Below are positions 53,256 to 62,438 of a stretch of DNA of 64,000 nt, in pieces. This DNA is from Pedobacter kyungheensis (GTDB taxonomy: Bacteria > Bacteroidota > Bacteroidia > Sphingobacteriales > Sphingobacteriaceae): the NCBI RefSeq assembly GCF_000812965.1, contig NZ_JSYN01000006.1, forward strand, positions 186,001-250,000, given 5' to 3'. How positions within the stretch are numbered: position 1 is the stretch's first letter; each line of letters opens with the position of its first letter. Under the pieces are notes generated by a model. The model searched no databases. It was given only the letters and a program-made list of their open reading frames with translations, and had not been told where the DNA came from. A program made the position numbers and the translations under genes.

Positions 53256-56200
53256 TTAAAGTCTTTTAATTTTATCAATTGCTCCTGTTGCTATGGCAGA
53301 ACCCACAGGATTTAGTGCATTAATTGCCCTGTCAAGAAAACTTCTTTGTGCGGTGGGCTTCACATCATTTAATAGCCAAGTCCGAGATAATGTACCGCTT
53401 ACCGCTCCCAAATTACCGCCTGCACCAACTCCAACACTAACACCTAATGACACGCCTTTCCAGCCTGGATCTTTCCCTGAGCCTGTAAACTTGCTAATAT
53501 TTACTCCTCCACCTGCAACAACTTTAACATCGGCAGAAATACTTGCAGATCCAGTTATGCCTGCATAGGTTGTTGGATCTATTTTATCTTTAGAAGTATT
53601 GTAAGCAATGGAAACGCTACCTCCAACACTTGCTGACAAAGAAGCTTGTACCCCACCAGAAAGGCTTTCATGAGCTCCTGCGTAAACATAATTATATCCA
53701 CTATAATTTTTATCAGTAAAATTAACTACAGAAGCTTCTAACCCAAGACCTCCTCCTATAACAGCCGAAGCTCCAACATCCACTTGAGCTGTATAACCAA
53801 CTGCAAATCTACTCGGATCTACATTCCCAGCGCCGATATCAATAGTGGAATTATTTTTAAGAGCAAAAGGAACATTATAAACTACATCTTCTCCAGCGGT
53901 TTTAATTCTCCATTCCTTTTTATCACTTCCTCTAACTATAATATCATTTGGAGCCATCCCATCTGGATCTGTAAACCTTATCGGGTTTCCAAATGCATAA
54001 TTATAAGAACTGAAACGCCTCATCTTCTCAGAAAGTGGATCTATCGTACTGAAACATCCAATAACCGGATCATAGAACCTTGCCCCGTAGTCATATTGCA
54101 CTAACTCTTCCTGCAACTCCTTGCCGTTATAAAGATATTTATTATTGTTTGCTCCTACAAGTCCTGCTTTACGGAGTCCAAAAGCATAATAATCATCACG
54201 TTGTATTACCTCTAAAGCGTATGGAGGTATAGGGCTTTGTTTAAAAGTTACCCGCACATTCCCCAAGTGATCGCTTAGGTTATATTCGTAACTGTAGTTT
54301 CCACCCGGGTTATTTCTAGCTATCCCTTCTTCTGTCTGGATAAAATCGATGCTGTTATTGGTGTACTGGATACCATCAATATAATTTGTTGTGGTACCTC
54401 CAGCCTGTTTTTGCAGCTTTTCGCCAGCAGCATTGTAAGTATAAGTTAAATTCTGGCTTCCACTTACGGTTTGCGGCAGGTTAAGGAAATTATATCCTAA
54501 ACTAATATTCTTCTGGCTATCGTTGGTGAGGTTACCGTTGGCATCGTAAGCATAAGTACTGTTGGTAAAACCACTGATGTTAATCAGCTTGTTACCATTG
54601 TAGCCAGTGTAATTATTAGTACCAAAATTATCGCGGGTTAAACTGGTAATATTACCCATAACATCATAACTGATGGTTTCGCCCAGGTTTTTGCCTGCGG
54701 CTGCATTGGTTAAGCGGTTCAGTCTGTCGTAAGTATAACTGAAGCTATTGGCCGTACCATTGGTATAATTCTGGCCTGAGATATTGCCATTAAACTGTGG
54801 TAAAGTACCATCGTTGTATTTCAACTCCAGACTAAATTGATCAGAGGTGCTGTTCTTCATCCAGCCACGTTCGTTATAGGCAAAGGTGGTGGCCTGGCTA
54901 TCGTTGTGCAGGTTCTTTTTAGTCAGCTGGCCAATTTCATTGTACTCCAGGTGATTCAAAGCTACCTCGCCCTGGTTGTTGATGTTTTCGAAAGTAGCCA
55001 CTTTACGGCCGGCATGGTCGTACTCGTAACGGTTGGCAATGGTAGTCACTACACCCCCAACGGTGTGCGTACGGGTACTGGCTTTCAGGCTACCATCAAA
55101 ATCCCATGTATTGTCTACCACATCGGTACCATTTAAGTGGTTGCTGCTTTTGCTCTGTACTACACGGCCTTCCAAATCGTAATAATTGGTGGTAAGCAGC
55201 ATGGCACCCGTGCCCAGGTTCTTCACTTTGGTACCGGTAAGCAGGCTTTTGGTACGTGCTGCCGGGGCCTGGCTACCTGAGGGTTGGCCAAAGCTATTCC
55301 CTGCAAAATCGTAATCATCGTAATAGTTTACCGTATGGTAAGCTGTAATACTGGTTGGAATGGTTGTATTGGTATAACCGATCCCGCTGGCATCGGCATT
55401 GTTACGGGTTTCCCACAAGGGCTGATTAATATTTGTTTGGTTATCTACCGAGCCCTGCAAAGCTGCACGACTGTTACCATCGGTATAAAGCCCTGTAATA
55501 ATTACCCTACCCAATGCATCATATTTGGTAAACAACCATTGACTATTATTGTGCTGGTTGGCATCCTGGGTGAGCACCACCTGATCGAGCTTGTTGTAAA
55601 CCATAAACTCCCAGCCCTTGCCTGGTATTTTCTTTTCTACCAGCCTTTTTCGCCCATCGTAATGGTAACCATAAATAAACTGATCAAAAATGGTTTGGGT
55701 TTCATCAAAGCTGCTTAAGGCCTGCCCATTTTCGTTTATAGCGGGTGGCAATACATAGCGCAGATTGCCCAAATCATCGTACACATAATAAGTACTCAGG
55801 CTTTTACTATTGGTTTCCCAAACCCGTTTCAATACCACACGCCCTTCAAAATCTTTAAATTCTTCGGTGGTACCGGCATTGCCCGATACCCAGTTTTCGT
55901 CTTTAACAATGGTTTTGTAGAGTTTGCCGGGCAGGTAAACACCGGCTGTTGCGCCATTGTCGCCGCCATTTATCGTCCACAGCTTTACCTCACCCTCGGC
56001 ATTGGTGCCATACACGGTTTTAAGCGTATGGCCGCTGTTAAGTTGCCAGTCGGCACCAGGCGCACCTTGTTGCAACACGCGGTTAAGTGGCGAGGCTTCA
56101 AATTGTGTCTCGGCAAAGGGATAGGCGGTAGCTTTTACACCAGCTGTAGGGCTGTTGTAAAAAGCCAGCTGATCGGCCAGCGCAGCTGTACGGTAATTGC

Positions 56201-56669
56201 CCGTGGTACCGCTTTGTGCTGCATAGGGCTGGTATTTAAATTGTTCGCGGCCAAAGGCATCGTAAGCCACAGGCTGTACAATATCTTTAAAGCCGGGGCT
56301 GCCCTGTACCTGCACGGTTTGCAAAGGCCTGCCGAGGCCATCGAAATACTGGATAGACTGGTTTTCTTCGCAAACGTTACGGCTGTCGCCCAGAGTGCCA
56401 TCGGTTACGGGCACTTTAAAGCTGCGCGTAAGGATGTAGTTCTGGTTGGTACTGGGCGTTGAAGATAACGGCTGGCAGTTGAGGTAGCTCAGCCCCGTGG
56501 TAAAAATACGTACTGCACCAATGGTATGGAAACCATCAATCAGCGTTACGCTGCTGGGGGCGCTAATTTCGCTTTCACCATTATGCACCGATACCACTTT
56601 TTGGGCAAAGGCATGGCTACCAAACAACAAGAGTACTGCTGCGCAAAAATGAAAGTTTAGATATTTCAT
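53256..56669 (-). CDS. Full-length secreted Rhs/YD-repeat protein with variable C-terminal tip
   Basis: 1137 residues with a signal peptide (ends HAFAQ). The N-terminal part (about 80-190, NYILTRSFKVP, then IQYFDGLGRPLQTVQVQG) fits the DUF6443 start of Bacteroidota Rhs proteins. YD repeats fill the middle (KYDALGRVI, YDFAGN, YEYDHAGRK, YDRLNRL). The core ends with [13 protein letters not shown] near 860 and DPDGM near 903. The tip (904-1137) is rich in Gly, Ser, Ala and Val (GVSLGVSVGVGAGGNLGAVS), with no nuclease or peptidase motif that I can see. The beta-shell of such proteins encloses a toxic tip. It follows the 1201-residue gene by 34 bp and is followed at once by the immunity-like gene. 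Confidence 0.9.
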   Translation of the reverse strand: MKYLNFHFCAAVLLLFGSHAFAQKVVSVHNGESEISAPSSVTLIDGFHTIGAVRIFTTGLSYLNCQPLSSTPSTNQNYILTRSFKVPVTDGTLGDSRNVCEENQSIQYFDGLGRPLQTVQVQGSPGFKDIVQPVAYDAFGREQFKYQPYAAQSGTTGNYRTAALADQLAFYNSPTAGVKATAYPFAETQFEASPLNRVLQQGAPGADWQLNSGHTLKTVYGTNAEGEVKLWTINGGDNGATAGVYLPGKLYKTIVKDENWVSGNAGTTEEFKDFEGRVVLKRVWETNSKSLSTYYVYDDLGNLRYVLPPAINENGQALSSFDETQTIFDQFIYGYHYDGRKRLVEKKIPGKGWEFMVYNKLDQVVLTQDANQHNNSQWLFTKYDALGRVIITGLYTDGNSRAALQGSVDNQTNINQPLWETRNNADASGIGYTNTTIPTSITAYHTVNYYDDYDFAGNSFGQPSGSQAPAARTKSLLTGTKVKNLGTGAMLLTTNYYDLEGRVVQSKSSNHLNGTDVVDNTWDFDGSLKASTRTHTVGGVVTTIANRYEYDHAGRKVATFENINNQGEVALNHLEYNEIGQLTKKNLHNDSQATTFAYNERGWMKNSTSDQFSLELKYNDGTLPQFNGNISGQNYTNGTANSFSYTYDRLNRLTNAAAGKNLGETISYDVMGNITSLTRDNFGTNNYTGYNGNKLINISGFTNSTYAYDANGNLTNDSQKNISLGYNFLNLPQTVSGSQNLTYTYNAAGEKLQKQAGGTTTNYIDGIQYTNNSIDFIQTEEGIARNNPGGNYSYEYNLSDHLGNVRVTFKQSPIPPYALEVIQRDDYYAFGLRKAGLVGANNNKYLYNGKELQEELVQYDYGARFYDPVIGCFSTIDPLSEKMRRFSSYNYAFGNPIRFTDPDGMAPNDIIVRGSDKKEWRIKTAGEDVVYNVPFALKNNSTIDIGAGNVDPSRFAVGYTAQVDVGASAVIGGGLGLEASVVNFTDKNYSGYNYVYAGAHESLSGGVQASLSASVGGSVSIAYNTSKDKIDPTTYAGITGSASISADVKVVAGGGVNISKFTGSGKDPGWKGVSLGVSVGVGAGGNLGAVSGTLSRTWLLNDVKPTAQRSFLDRAINALNPVGSAIATGAIDKIKRL

Positions 56670-56703
56670 GAGTTATAGATTGCTAATTAAGATTTATTAA
56701 TAA

Positions 56704-59700
56704 TTATTGAAGAACGGTACAAGGGCCATTATGAGCATCATCTATTAAATCAACACTTCTGGTTCCATCAGTCCATTCATAGTGATAAACGCAAGTATAA
56801 GTGGTTCCACGTACTCCATTTTTAACAGAGCTTGTGTAAACTTTTATACCTTCCACGCATTCGCCATTTATAACCTTATGATCTATTCCATGACATGGTA
56901 CATCTACCGGGCATGCATTCGTTTGACCTAAAGAAATCCACCTCAAATTATTATAACTAATGCTTATTGGATTAATGTCTTTTTGCTCGGCTTCCTGTAT
57001 ACCGGTATTTTTATTATTTATATCTACAACACATCTTTTATTTCCTGTAGCTTCCCAAATCGGATCATTTATTAAAAAATTGTAGCTATAATTTTTTACT
57101 ATATTATTGTTTCTATCCTTTACATTTAGTAGTCTTTGATAAAGGTCATAATCAAAAAAGTTGTCTAGATTTTTTGTATCCGTGCTCACTTTTATACCAA
57201 CAAGAGGGTCATAAATATAACTACTTATCATGCTGTTTGATAAGCCAACATGGCTGCGAAGAGGCAATATGAAACTCCGTACCTCCTCTTCTGAAGGAAA
57301 TTGTTTTAATAGAAAAGCATCAGCAACGGATTTTCCGCCTAAAATATTCTCGACATTTGTGAAATCTGAGTTTTTAACTTCTGCTATCAGTAATGATTTA
57401 TCATAAGCCCACAAATAACTAATTTTTGGCCCACTTGCCTTGGCAACTTCCAATGGGTTTCCATTTTCATCATATTTATAGTATTGCAGCCTCGTTTCTA
57501 CATCATTGGTTTTAAATTGGCTTTTAACGATCTCAGGTAAAATAAAATCATTTACCACCCACCCCCGGCGATATTCTTTAATAATCTTTTGTTGTTTTAA
57601 TCCATCAGTTAATTCTTCATACTCTATCACAGGATTAAAAATATGCCGGTTTATCATTTCCTGATAAGGAATCGTATTTCCGGATGCAACCATCTCATGT
57701 GCATAACGATTAATACTTGAGTGTGCTTTACCGTCGCTATTTGTTTGAATTGTTTTAGTCAATAATTGATGGTCTGTATTATCATATTGAAACTCTTCTA
57801 TTGAGGAAATTGGCTGTTGGCCGTTTGAATCATATAAAATAGTTTCTGTTTTTATTGGATATGTCCATCTTGAAAATAAATTATATTGATTTACATTGAG
57901 GTATACATAATCATTTAAATTATTTTTAGGTAAATTTAATGTAGTTCCGCCAGGGTCTGCAGTGAATACATAGAAAGGATATAAGGCTTCAAGCCGTGTA
58001 TCATCCAAATACGTTGTTTTAACACGCTTAATAAAAATATATTCATTATTTCTTTTAGTAAAGTTATTTTGTTCTATCTCTTGATGACTATTGATACCAG
58101 TATTAGAGAATGATACGCCTTCAATGAAGTTTCCCATTAACGCACTTGGGTAACTATCAGTAGCGTTGAGGAATACGTGTTCAATACCGCCATTTTCATA
58201 ATTGTCGCCAATGCTTTCCACTACCCGATCATAATAGATGTGATTGCCTGTTAAATCGCTAATCCCATAAACATTCCCAGATGAGAATTTAAGGAAATGT
58301 TTTGTAACATAAGAGTAATTTCCATAATTACTAAAAGTTCTTGTTCTACTTTGATATATTGGTTTCTCACTTACTATTTTCCCAGTAGAATGCCCATCTA
58401 CTAAATTATTATAGTTATAATTTTTAACAGTTTGTTTAGCAGTTATCGGATCAAATGTTGTGACTCTTTTAATCCTTACACCAGCCACTTCCTTATTTCC
58501 GGTAAAAGGGTAACTATTCGAATAAGTAAACATACAATAACCTTTTGCATCTCCTCTAACCTTCACTGCTAAACGATACGTTCCGGGCTGAAAGGTAACG
58601 TAAATAACATTATGCTGATCAACAACCGCCTGACCATCAGTAAACTGCGTAAAACCCAACAAATAATCCTCTGCATCAGCCAACCCTGCATTAACTAAAT
58701 ATTCTCCATTTGGATAACTTGGTTGTCCATTGGATGCCCTATTCATAGGGACACATCCAATTTGTACTTTCACTGTACTTGTACATGTAACTGTAAAAGG
58801 CTCAGAATAAACCGTTATATTATGTTTTAGTGTTGAGGTAGCCTCTTTATATATGGAAAAAGTGGAATCTGGAACATCACAATTCTTATCCATCGCCATA
58901 TAAACTGAATTTGCCTCATAGTCAATACTTTCACTTGCACCTGTTGGAAAGGTAATGCGATTTAATAATCCTGTTTTTGCATAGCTGAAATCAGGATTAC
59001 GATCTCCATAGCCTTCATATCTAAAAGCATTTGCAATTACGGGATTAACTGGCTCAGGAACGAGCGTTTTATTAATCTTTCCATTAAAATAGCCATAGTG
59101 GTCTTGTGAAAAAGAAAGTCTTGGAGGAACCTTGTCTAAATCATTATATTCAAATAAGTATTTTTTATCATTTACAGTTATTGCATTTAGAAACAACCGC
59201 TTATTCACATTAAGGTTATTTACATAGTTTGTATATTGGTTTTGATAATAAGACGAGGTAGTTACAGTATTGTAATTAAGTTGGATATTCTGTAAAGGAA
59301 TATCTGCAATAGAAGGACTTTGACTTCGATATAAACCAACATTGAGCAAATAAAAATCTCCAACAAGATCTGCTCTTTCCTCGTAATTAAATTTTAAGTA
59401 ACCATTAGTTGCGGAGTTGCTACTAATACCCGAAAGATATACGCCTTTATTATTTATAACAGTATAGCTATGATCTTCTTTATCAGCTGGTCTAGTTTGC
59501 GTTGGCTCTACATCAGGTCCATCAAAACTTGAATAATCAAAATAAATAAAAGTTTGATTGGTAGAGGCCATATATTTAAATTCACAATTCGAGTAAGATA
59601 GCGTTATAAAATCTCCCAGAGGATGTATTATACGAGTTAAAAACCATGCATTTTTTATTTCGGCACGATATTTTGGATTAAGCGAATTGACAGAGGATGA

Positions 59701-60309
59701 AGATTCTATTGCTGTAAAATGATATTTTATTCCATCAGCACTTGTTATGACAAACCCGCTATTAATATCACCTTCGATTTTAAGGTTATTTTGCTCTAAC
59801 TTTTTTATTCCTCCGTCATAAATGATAAACCTCCCAAAATTACCGCAAAAATTAAAGGTAAAAATATCGGCCTGAGTATCATATCCATTTACTGATGAGT
59901 TGATGTAAGAATCCAAAGCAGAACCCGTTGTACCTGGAAAATCTGTTGGTGGATTAACAAACCCACCCCCATCTGGGTTGCCGAGAACTGTCCTACTAAT
60001 AGCACCACCGGCATTGAGTGTCCATCCTGTCCCTACCCTTGAAGAAACCTGATCAACCTTAAAGCCATCTGCACTATAGTCTAAACTAATAGGCAATGAT
60101 AGATTCCTAGTTTTATAGGTATACAGTGGAATACTGCTTTTAGCACCTCCAGATGACATATTGGTCCCAACAAGTGCATACTTCCCCAAATCTGAGGCAG
60201 TTGGTGATGGCGGTAAGATATTTGGAATATCGGTTTGAGGAGAGGGGGCAACTTGAGAGTAGCATAGTGTATGCAAACCGATGCAAAGCAATAACAGGAT
60301 TTTTTTCAT
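56704..60309 (-). CDS. Secreted 1201-residue Rhs-like partner protein
   Basis: The signal peptide ends LCYSQ (residue 19). The first part (SSIPLYTYKTRNLSLPISLDYSADG, then GTGWTLNAGGAISR near residue 95) has the 'simple polymer of beta-hairpins, start of structure' text of the SpvB/TcB-like openings found in Tc toxins and Rhs partners. YD-like strands occur later (YDLYQRLLNVKDRNNNIV). The last 90 residues are Cys-containing, beta-rich and without DPDG. It precedes the main Rhs gene in the same direction (34-bp gap), so the pair may assemble into one shell. It could be an adhesin or scaffold. No toxin motif is seen. Confidence 0.8.
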   Translation of the reverse strand: MKKILLLLCIGLHTLCYSQVAPSPQTDIPNILPPSPTASDLGKYALVGTNMSSGGAKSSIPLYTYKTRNLSLPISLDYSADGFKVDQVSSRVGTGWTLNAGGAISRTVLGNPDGGGFVNPPTDFPGTTGSALDSYINSSVNGYDTQADIFTFNFCGNFGRFIIYDGGIKKLEQNNLKIEGDINSGFVITSADGIKYHFTAIESSSSVNSLNPKYRAEIKNAWFLTRIIHPLGDFITLSYSNCEFKYMASTNQTFIYFDYSSFDGPDVEPTQTRPADKEDHSYTVINNKGVYLSGISSNSATNGYLKFNYEERADLVGDFYLLNVGLYRSQSPSIADIPLQNIQLNYNTVTTSSYYQNQYTNYVNNLNVNKRLFLNAITVNDKKYLFEYNDLDKVPPRLSFSQDHYGYFNGKINKTLVPEPVNPVIANAFRYEGYGDRNPDFSYAKTGLLNRITFPTGASESIDYEANSVYMAMDKNCDVPDSTFSIYKEATSTLKHNITVYSEPFTVTCTSTVKVQIGCVPMNRASNGQPSYPNGEYLVNAGLADAEDYLLGFTQFTDGQAVVDQHNVIYVTFQPGTYRLAVKVRGDAKGYCMFTYSNSYPFTGNKEVAGVRIKRVTTFDPITAKQTVKNYNYNNLVDGHSTGKIVSEKPIYQSRTRTFSNYGNYSYVTKHFLKFSSGNVYGISDLTGNHIYYDRVVESIGDNYENGGIEHVFLNATDSYPSALMGNFIEGVSFSNTGINSHQEIEQNNFTKRNNEYIFIKRVKTTYLDDTRLEALYPFYVFTADPGGTTLNLPKNNLNDYVYLNVNQYNLFSRWTYPIKTETILYDSNGQQPISSIEEFQYDNTDHQLLTKTIQTNSDGKAHSSINRYAHEMVASGNTIPYQEMINRHIFNPVIEYEELTDGLKQQKIIKEYRRGWVVNDFILPEIVKSQFKTNDVETRLQYYKYDENGNPLEVAKASGPKISYLWAYDKSLLIAEVKNSDFTNVENILGGKSVADAFLLKQFPSEEEVRSFILPLRSHVGLSNSMISSYIYDPLVGIKVSTDTKNLDNFFDYDLYQRLLNVKDRNNNIVKNYSYNFLINDPIWEATGNKRCVVDINNKNTGIQEAEQKDINPISISYNNLRWISLGQTNACPVDVPCHGIDHKVINGECVEGIKVYTSSVKNGVRGTTYTCVYHYEWTDGTRSVDLIDDAHNGPCTVLQ

Positions 60310-60698
60310 TTAAATAGTTTATTTTTTTTTGAAAGCGAGTTTATCTTATTTCTTGTGTTGCTAGTATTTAATTAATATTCTAGATTTAATCAACTAACAA
60401 TTATTATCCTAGCCTTTTCTATTTTCAAAATAGCACAAGAAAATCTTCTTAATCTTTATTTATTATTTACCCTAAATGAGTAAGATAAAATGAACTGTGT
60501 TTTATTTATTACTTCAATGCATTTAACAGAAGTGTAATAGTTTTTAATTTTTCAAGATTATTGTTTTATTCATTTATAGAGAAATCTTTTTGACGAACGA
60601 TGCTTTTCGAGTGATATTCTATGCTTTTTCCTTGACGAACGTGTTTTGGCCTTTTATAAAAAGGCCAGTTAGTCACCCAAAAATTTCAGGAAAAAGCC
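60310..60698. other. Intergenic region between the Rhs operon and secretion genes
   Basis: 389 AT-rich bp upstream of the 1201-residue gene. It holds a perfect 9-bp palindromic stem (TGGCCTTTT-ATA-AAAAGGCCA, 60647-60667) 32 bp after the last secretion gene, without a T run after the stem, and two TTGACGAACG repeats at 60590-60599 and 60632-60641, 42 bp apart. No TAnnTTTG box was found. Confidence 0.35.
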
Positions 60699-61244
60699 CT
60701 AATTCTCTTTCCCTACAAGCTGCAGTTCGAGGCTAAGTTTATCTGTTTTTTCTTCGTTGCCATTTGCGGTTTTTTTCATCAGTCTGGCACCGTCAATTTT
60801 GCCAATTCCGGGGCTTTTGGCTAAAGTATCGAGCAGCTTAACGATGTTGAAGTAACTGCCCTTAAAAATGAATTTCTGCGCCACTATACCCCGGGCAATT
60901 TCGCTGGTATCTTTTTCTGCCGTGCTGATGTTGGGGCTGAAATTGATTTCTACATTTTTGGCAATGGCCATGGCCGATACCGATTGCCACAAGCGGTTTT
61001 CGCGGTCTTCGTGCCTTACCTTATAGCCTTTTAATACCGATTGGTAGAAAGCATGTTTGCGCTCGAGTTGCGGGAAAGCCGCATCGGGCTCCTGCCCGGG
61101 TTGCTGCGCAGCTTTGAGCTGACGGTTTAGGGCAAAGGCCGAAATGGCCTTTTCGAAAGAAAACTGATAGGCCAGGTACACCACGGCAAGCATGAGCAAA
61201 ACCAATACGATTTTCTTATTCTTCAGGTTGAGTTGGGCTAGCAT
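60699..61244 (-). CDS. GspM/PilO-like inner-membrane protein
   Basis: 181 residues. An N-terminal membrane helix (IVLVLLMLAVVYLAYQFSF) is followed by a coiled region and a periplasmic ferredoxin-like fold (VEINFSPNI, YFNIVKLLDTLAKSPGIGKIDGARL). This layout is that of GspM/PilO, which link the secretin to the inner-membrane platform. It follows the GspL/PilN-like gene with a 1-base gap, and ends this cluster near the hairpin at 60647. Identity rests on architecture and neighbours more than on exact sequence. Confidence 0.7.
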   Translation of the reverse strand: MLAQLNLKNKKIVLVLLMLAVVYLAYQFSFEKAISAFALNRQLKAAQQPGQEPDAAFPQLERKHAFYQSVLKGYKVRHEDRENRLWQSVSAMAIAKNVEINFSPNISTAEKDTSEIARGIVAQKFIFKGSYFNIVKLLDTLAKSPGIGKIDGARLMKKTANGNEEKTDKLSLELQLVGKEN

Positions 61245-61245
61245 A

Positions 61246-62436
61246 TCAGTATTCGATCAAAAGGTTAAACTCAAAATTTTCCGATTCTGTATCCTGCTGA
61301 TAGCGCAAAAGCTTCACTTCTTTTGCCCATTTCTTTTCTTTAAGCAAAAAGATCCAGTTGTTTACCGCCGTCAGATTAGCGGTTTTGCCGGCTATCTTTA
61401 CCGATGCAAGCACATCTTTTGCCCCATTGGCCTCTTCTTTTACCTGATCGAATATGACCTCGTTTAAAGTAAGGGCACGGGGTTTGCTGCTACCAATTTC
61501 GTTCAGTAAAAAAGCATGGCTGTAACCTCCATTCCATCCCAGTTTACTTAACAACATTTTTTGTTCGGTAATTTCTTTCTTCAACAGGTCGCTTTGGTCG
61601 GCTGTTGCTGTGAGTGCTCCTACCTGCTCGTTTAATTTGGCATTCTCGGCGTTATAATGCGTTAGCACAAAAAAGCTGATGAGTAAAAGGCCTAACAAGA
61701 CGAAAACAAAAATCCCTGCTGTTTTTTTAAGCTTTGAGCGTTCAAGAAAATCTTTAAAACGGTTATCTACCTGCTCATCATCTGCTTTAATTACCAATAA
61801 CTTCTGGTGCAGAAAAAGCTGAAAGGCCAATGCATAAGGCACCAGCAGAGCAGGCTTTATTTTGGTATCGCCTAGTTTTAAATTGCCATTACTTTCGGTG
61901 CCTTCGGCATAACGATAGCCAGATAATGTACCTGCTTCATCAACCTCAAACTGATGTCCATTTGCTGAAAATCCATTACCAGTTGCACTTAATAACTCCC
62001 AGATCGAAATTACCGGTAATGCCCCCAGACTCAGCGCGTACACCTGTAAGCCGGCACTTTGCAGTTTTCCCACAATATCATCGGCCAGGTTTTGCCTGAT
62101 GATGCTGATCCAGGCCAAATCGCCCGAAAGAGCCTCCTGCACATAAAAATCTTTTCTCTCAACCGAAGGAAAAGCTGCCCTGAACAAATCTTTATTTTCT
62201 GTTGCGCTGCCTTTAACCTGCTTGTGTATAATCCCCTTGCCACTTATAGCCAATGCCACCGGAAATTTGCGTGGAAGGCGTTCGAGTACTTTTACCAGGG
62301 TACCTTCAACCGTACGCTGTTCTGCGGCATCGATACTATCGCCTTTACGCGTAATTACGGCATAGGTACAGCGATAGGTTTCGTTTTGCAACAAGGCAAG
62401 TTCAATGGCCAGTATCTGTTCAAAAGGTTCGAACAT
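61246..62436 (-). CDS. GspL/PilN-like inner-membrane protein
   Basis: 396 residues. The cytoplasmic part (1-235) resembles the actin-like fold of GspL/PilM. A membrane helix at about 240-260 (GIFVFVLLGLLLISFFVL) is followed by a coiled coil and a periplasmic fold with FDQVKEEANG and VNNWIFLLKEKKWAKEVKLL, typical of PilN/GspL ends. It starts 2 bp after the secretin stop and is followed by the GspM-like gene. Together they would bridge the cytoplasmic ATPase and the outer-membrane secretin. The ATPase is not in the window. Confidence 0.75.
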   Translation of the reverse strand: MFEPFEQILAIELALLQNETYRCTYAVITRKGDSIDAAEQRTVEGTLVKVLERLPRKFPVALAISGKGIIHKQVKGSATENKDLFRAAFPSVERKDFYVQEALSGDLAWISIIRQNLADDIVGKLQSAGLQVYALSLGALPVISIWELLSATGNGFSANGHQFEVDEAGTLSGYRYAEGTESNGNLKLGDTKIKPALLVPYALAFQLFLHQKLLVIKADDEQVDNRFKDFLERSKLKKTAGIFVFVLLGLLLISFFVLTHYNAENAKLNEQVGALTATADQSDLLKKEITEQKMLLSKLGWNGGYSHAFLLNEIGSSKPRALTLNEVIFDQVKEEANGAKDVLASVKIAGKTANLTAVNNWIFLLKEKKWAKEVKLLRYQQDTESENFEFNLLIEY

Positions 62437-62438
62437 GC

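Noticed and set aside
60590..60641. TTGACGAACG direct repeats as sigma or regulator sites
   Set aside because: Only two 10-bp copies. Bacteroidota promoters do not use TTGACA-type boxes, and the position relative to the nearest start (60309) is about 280 bp.
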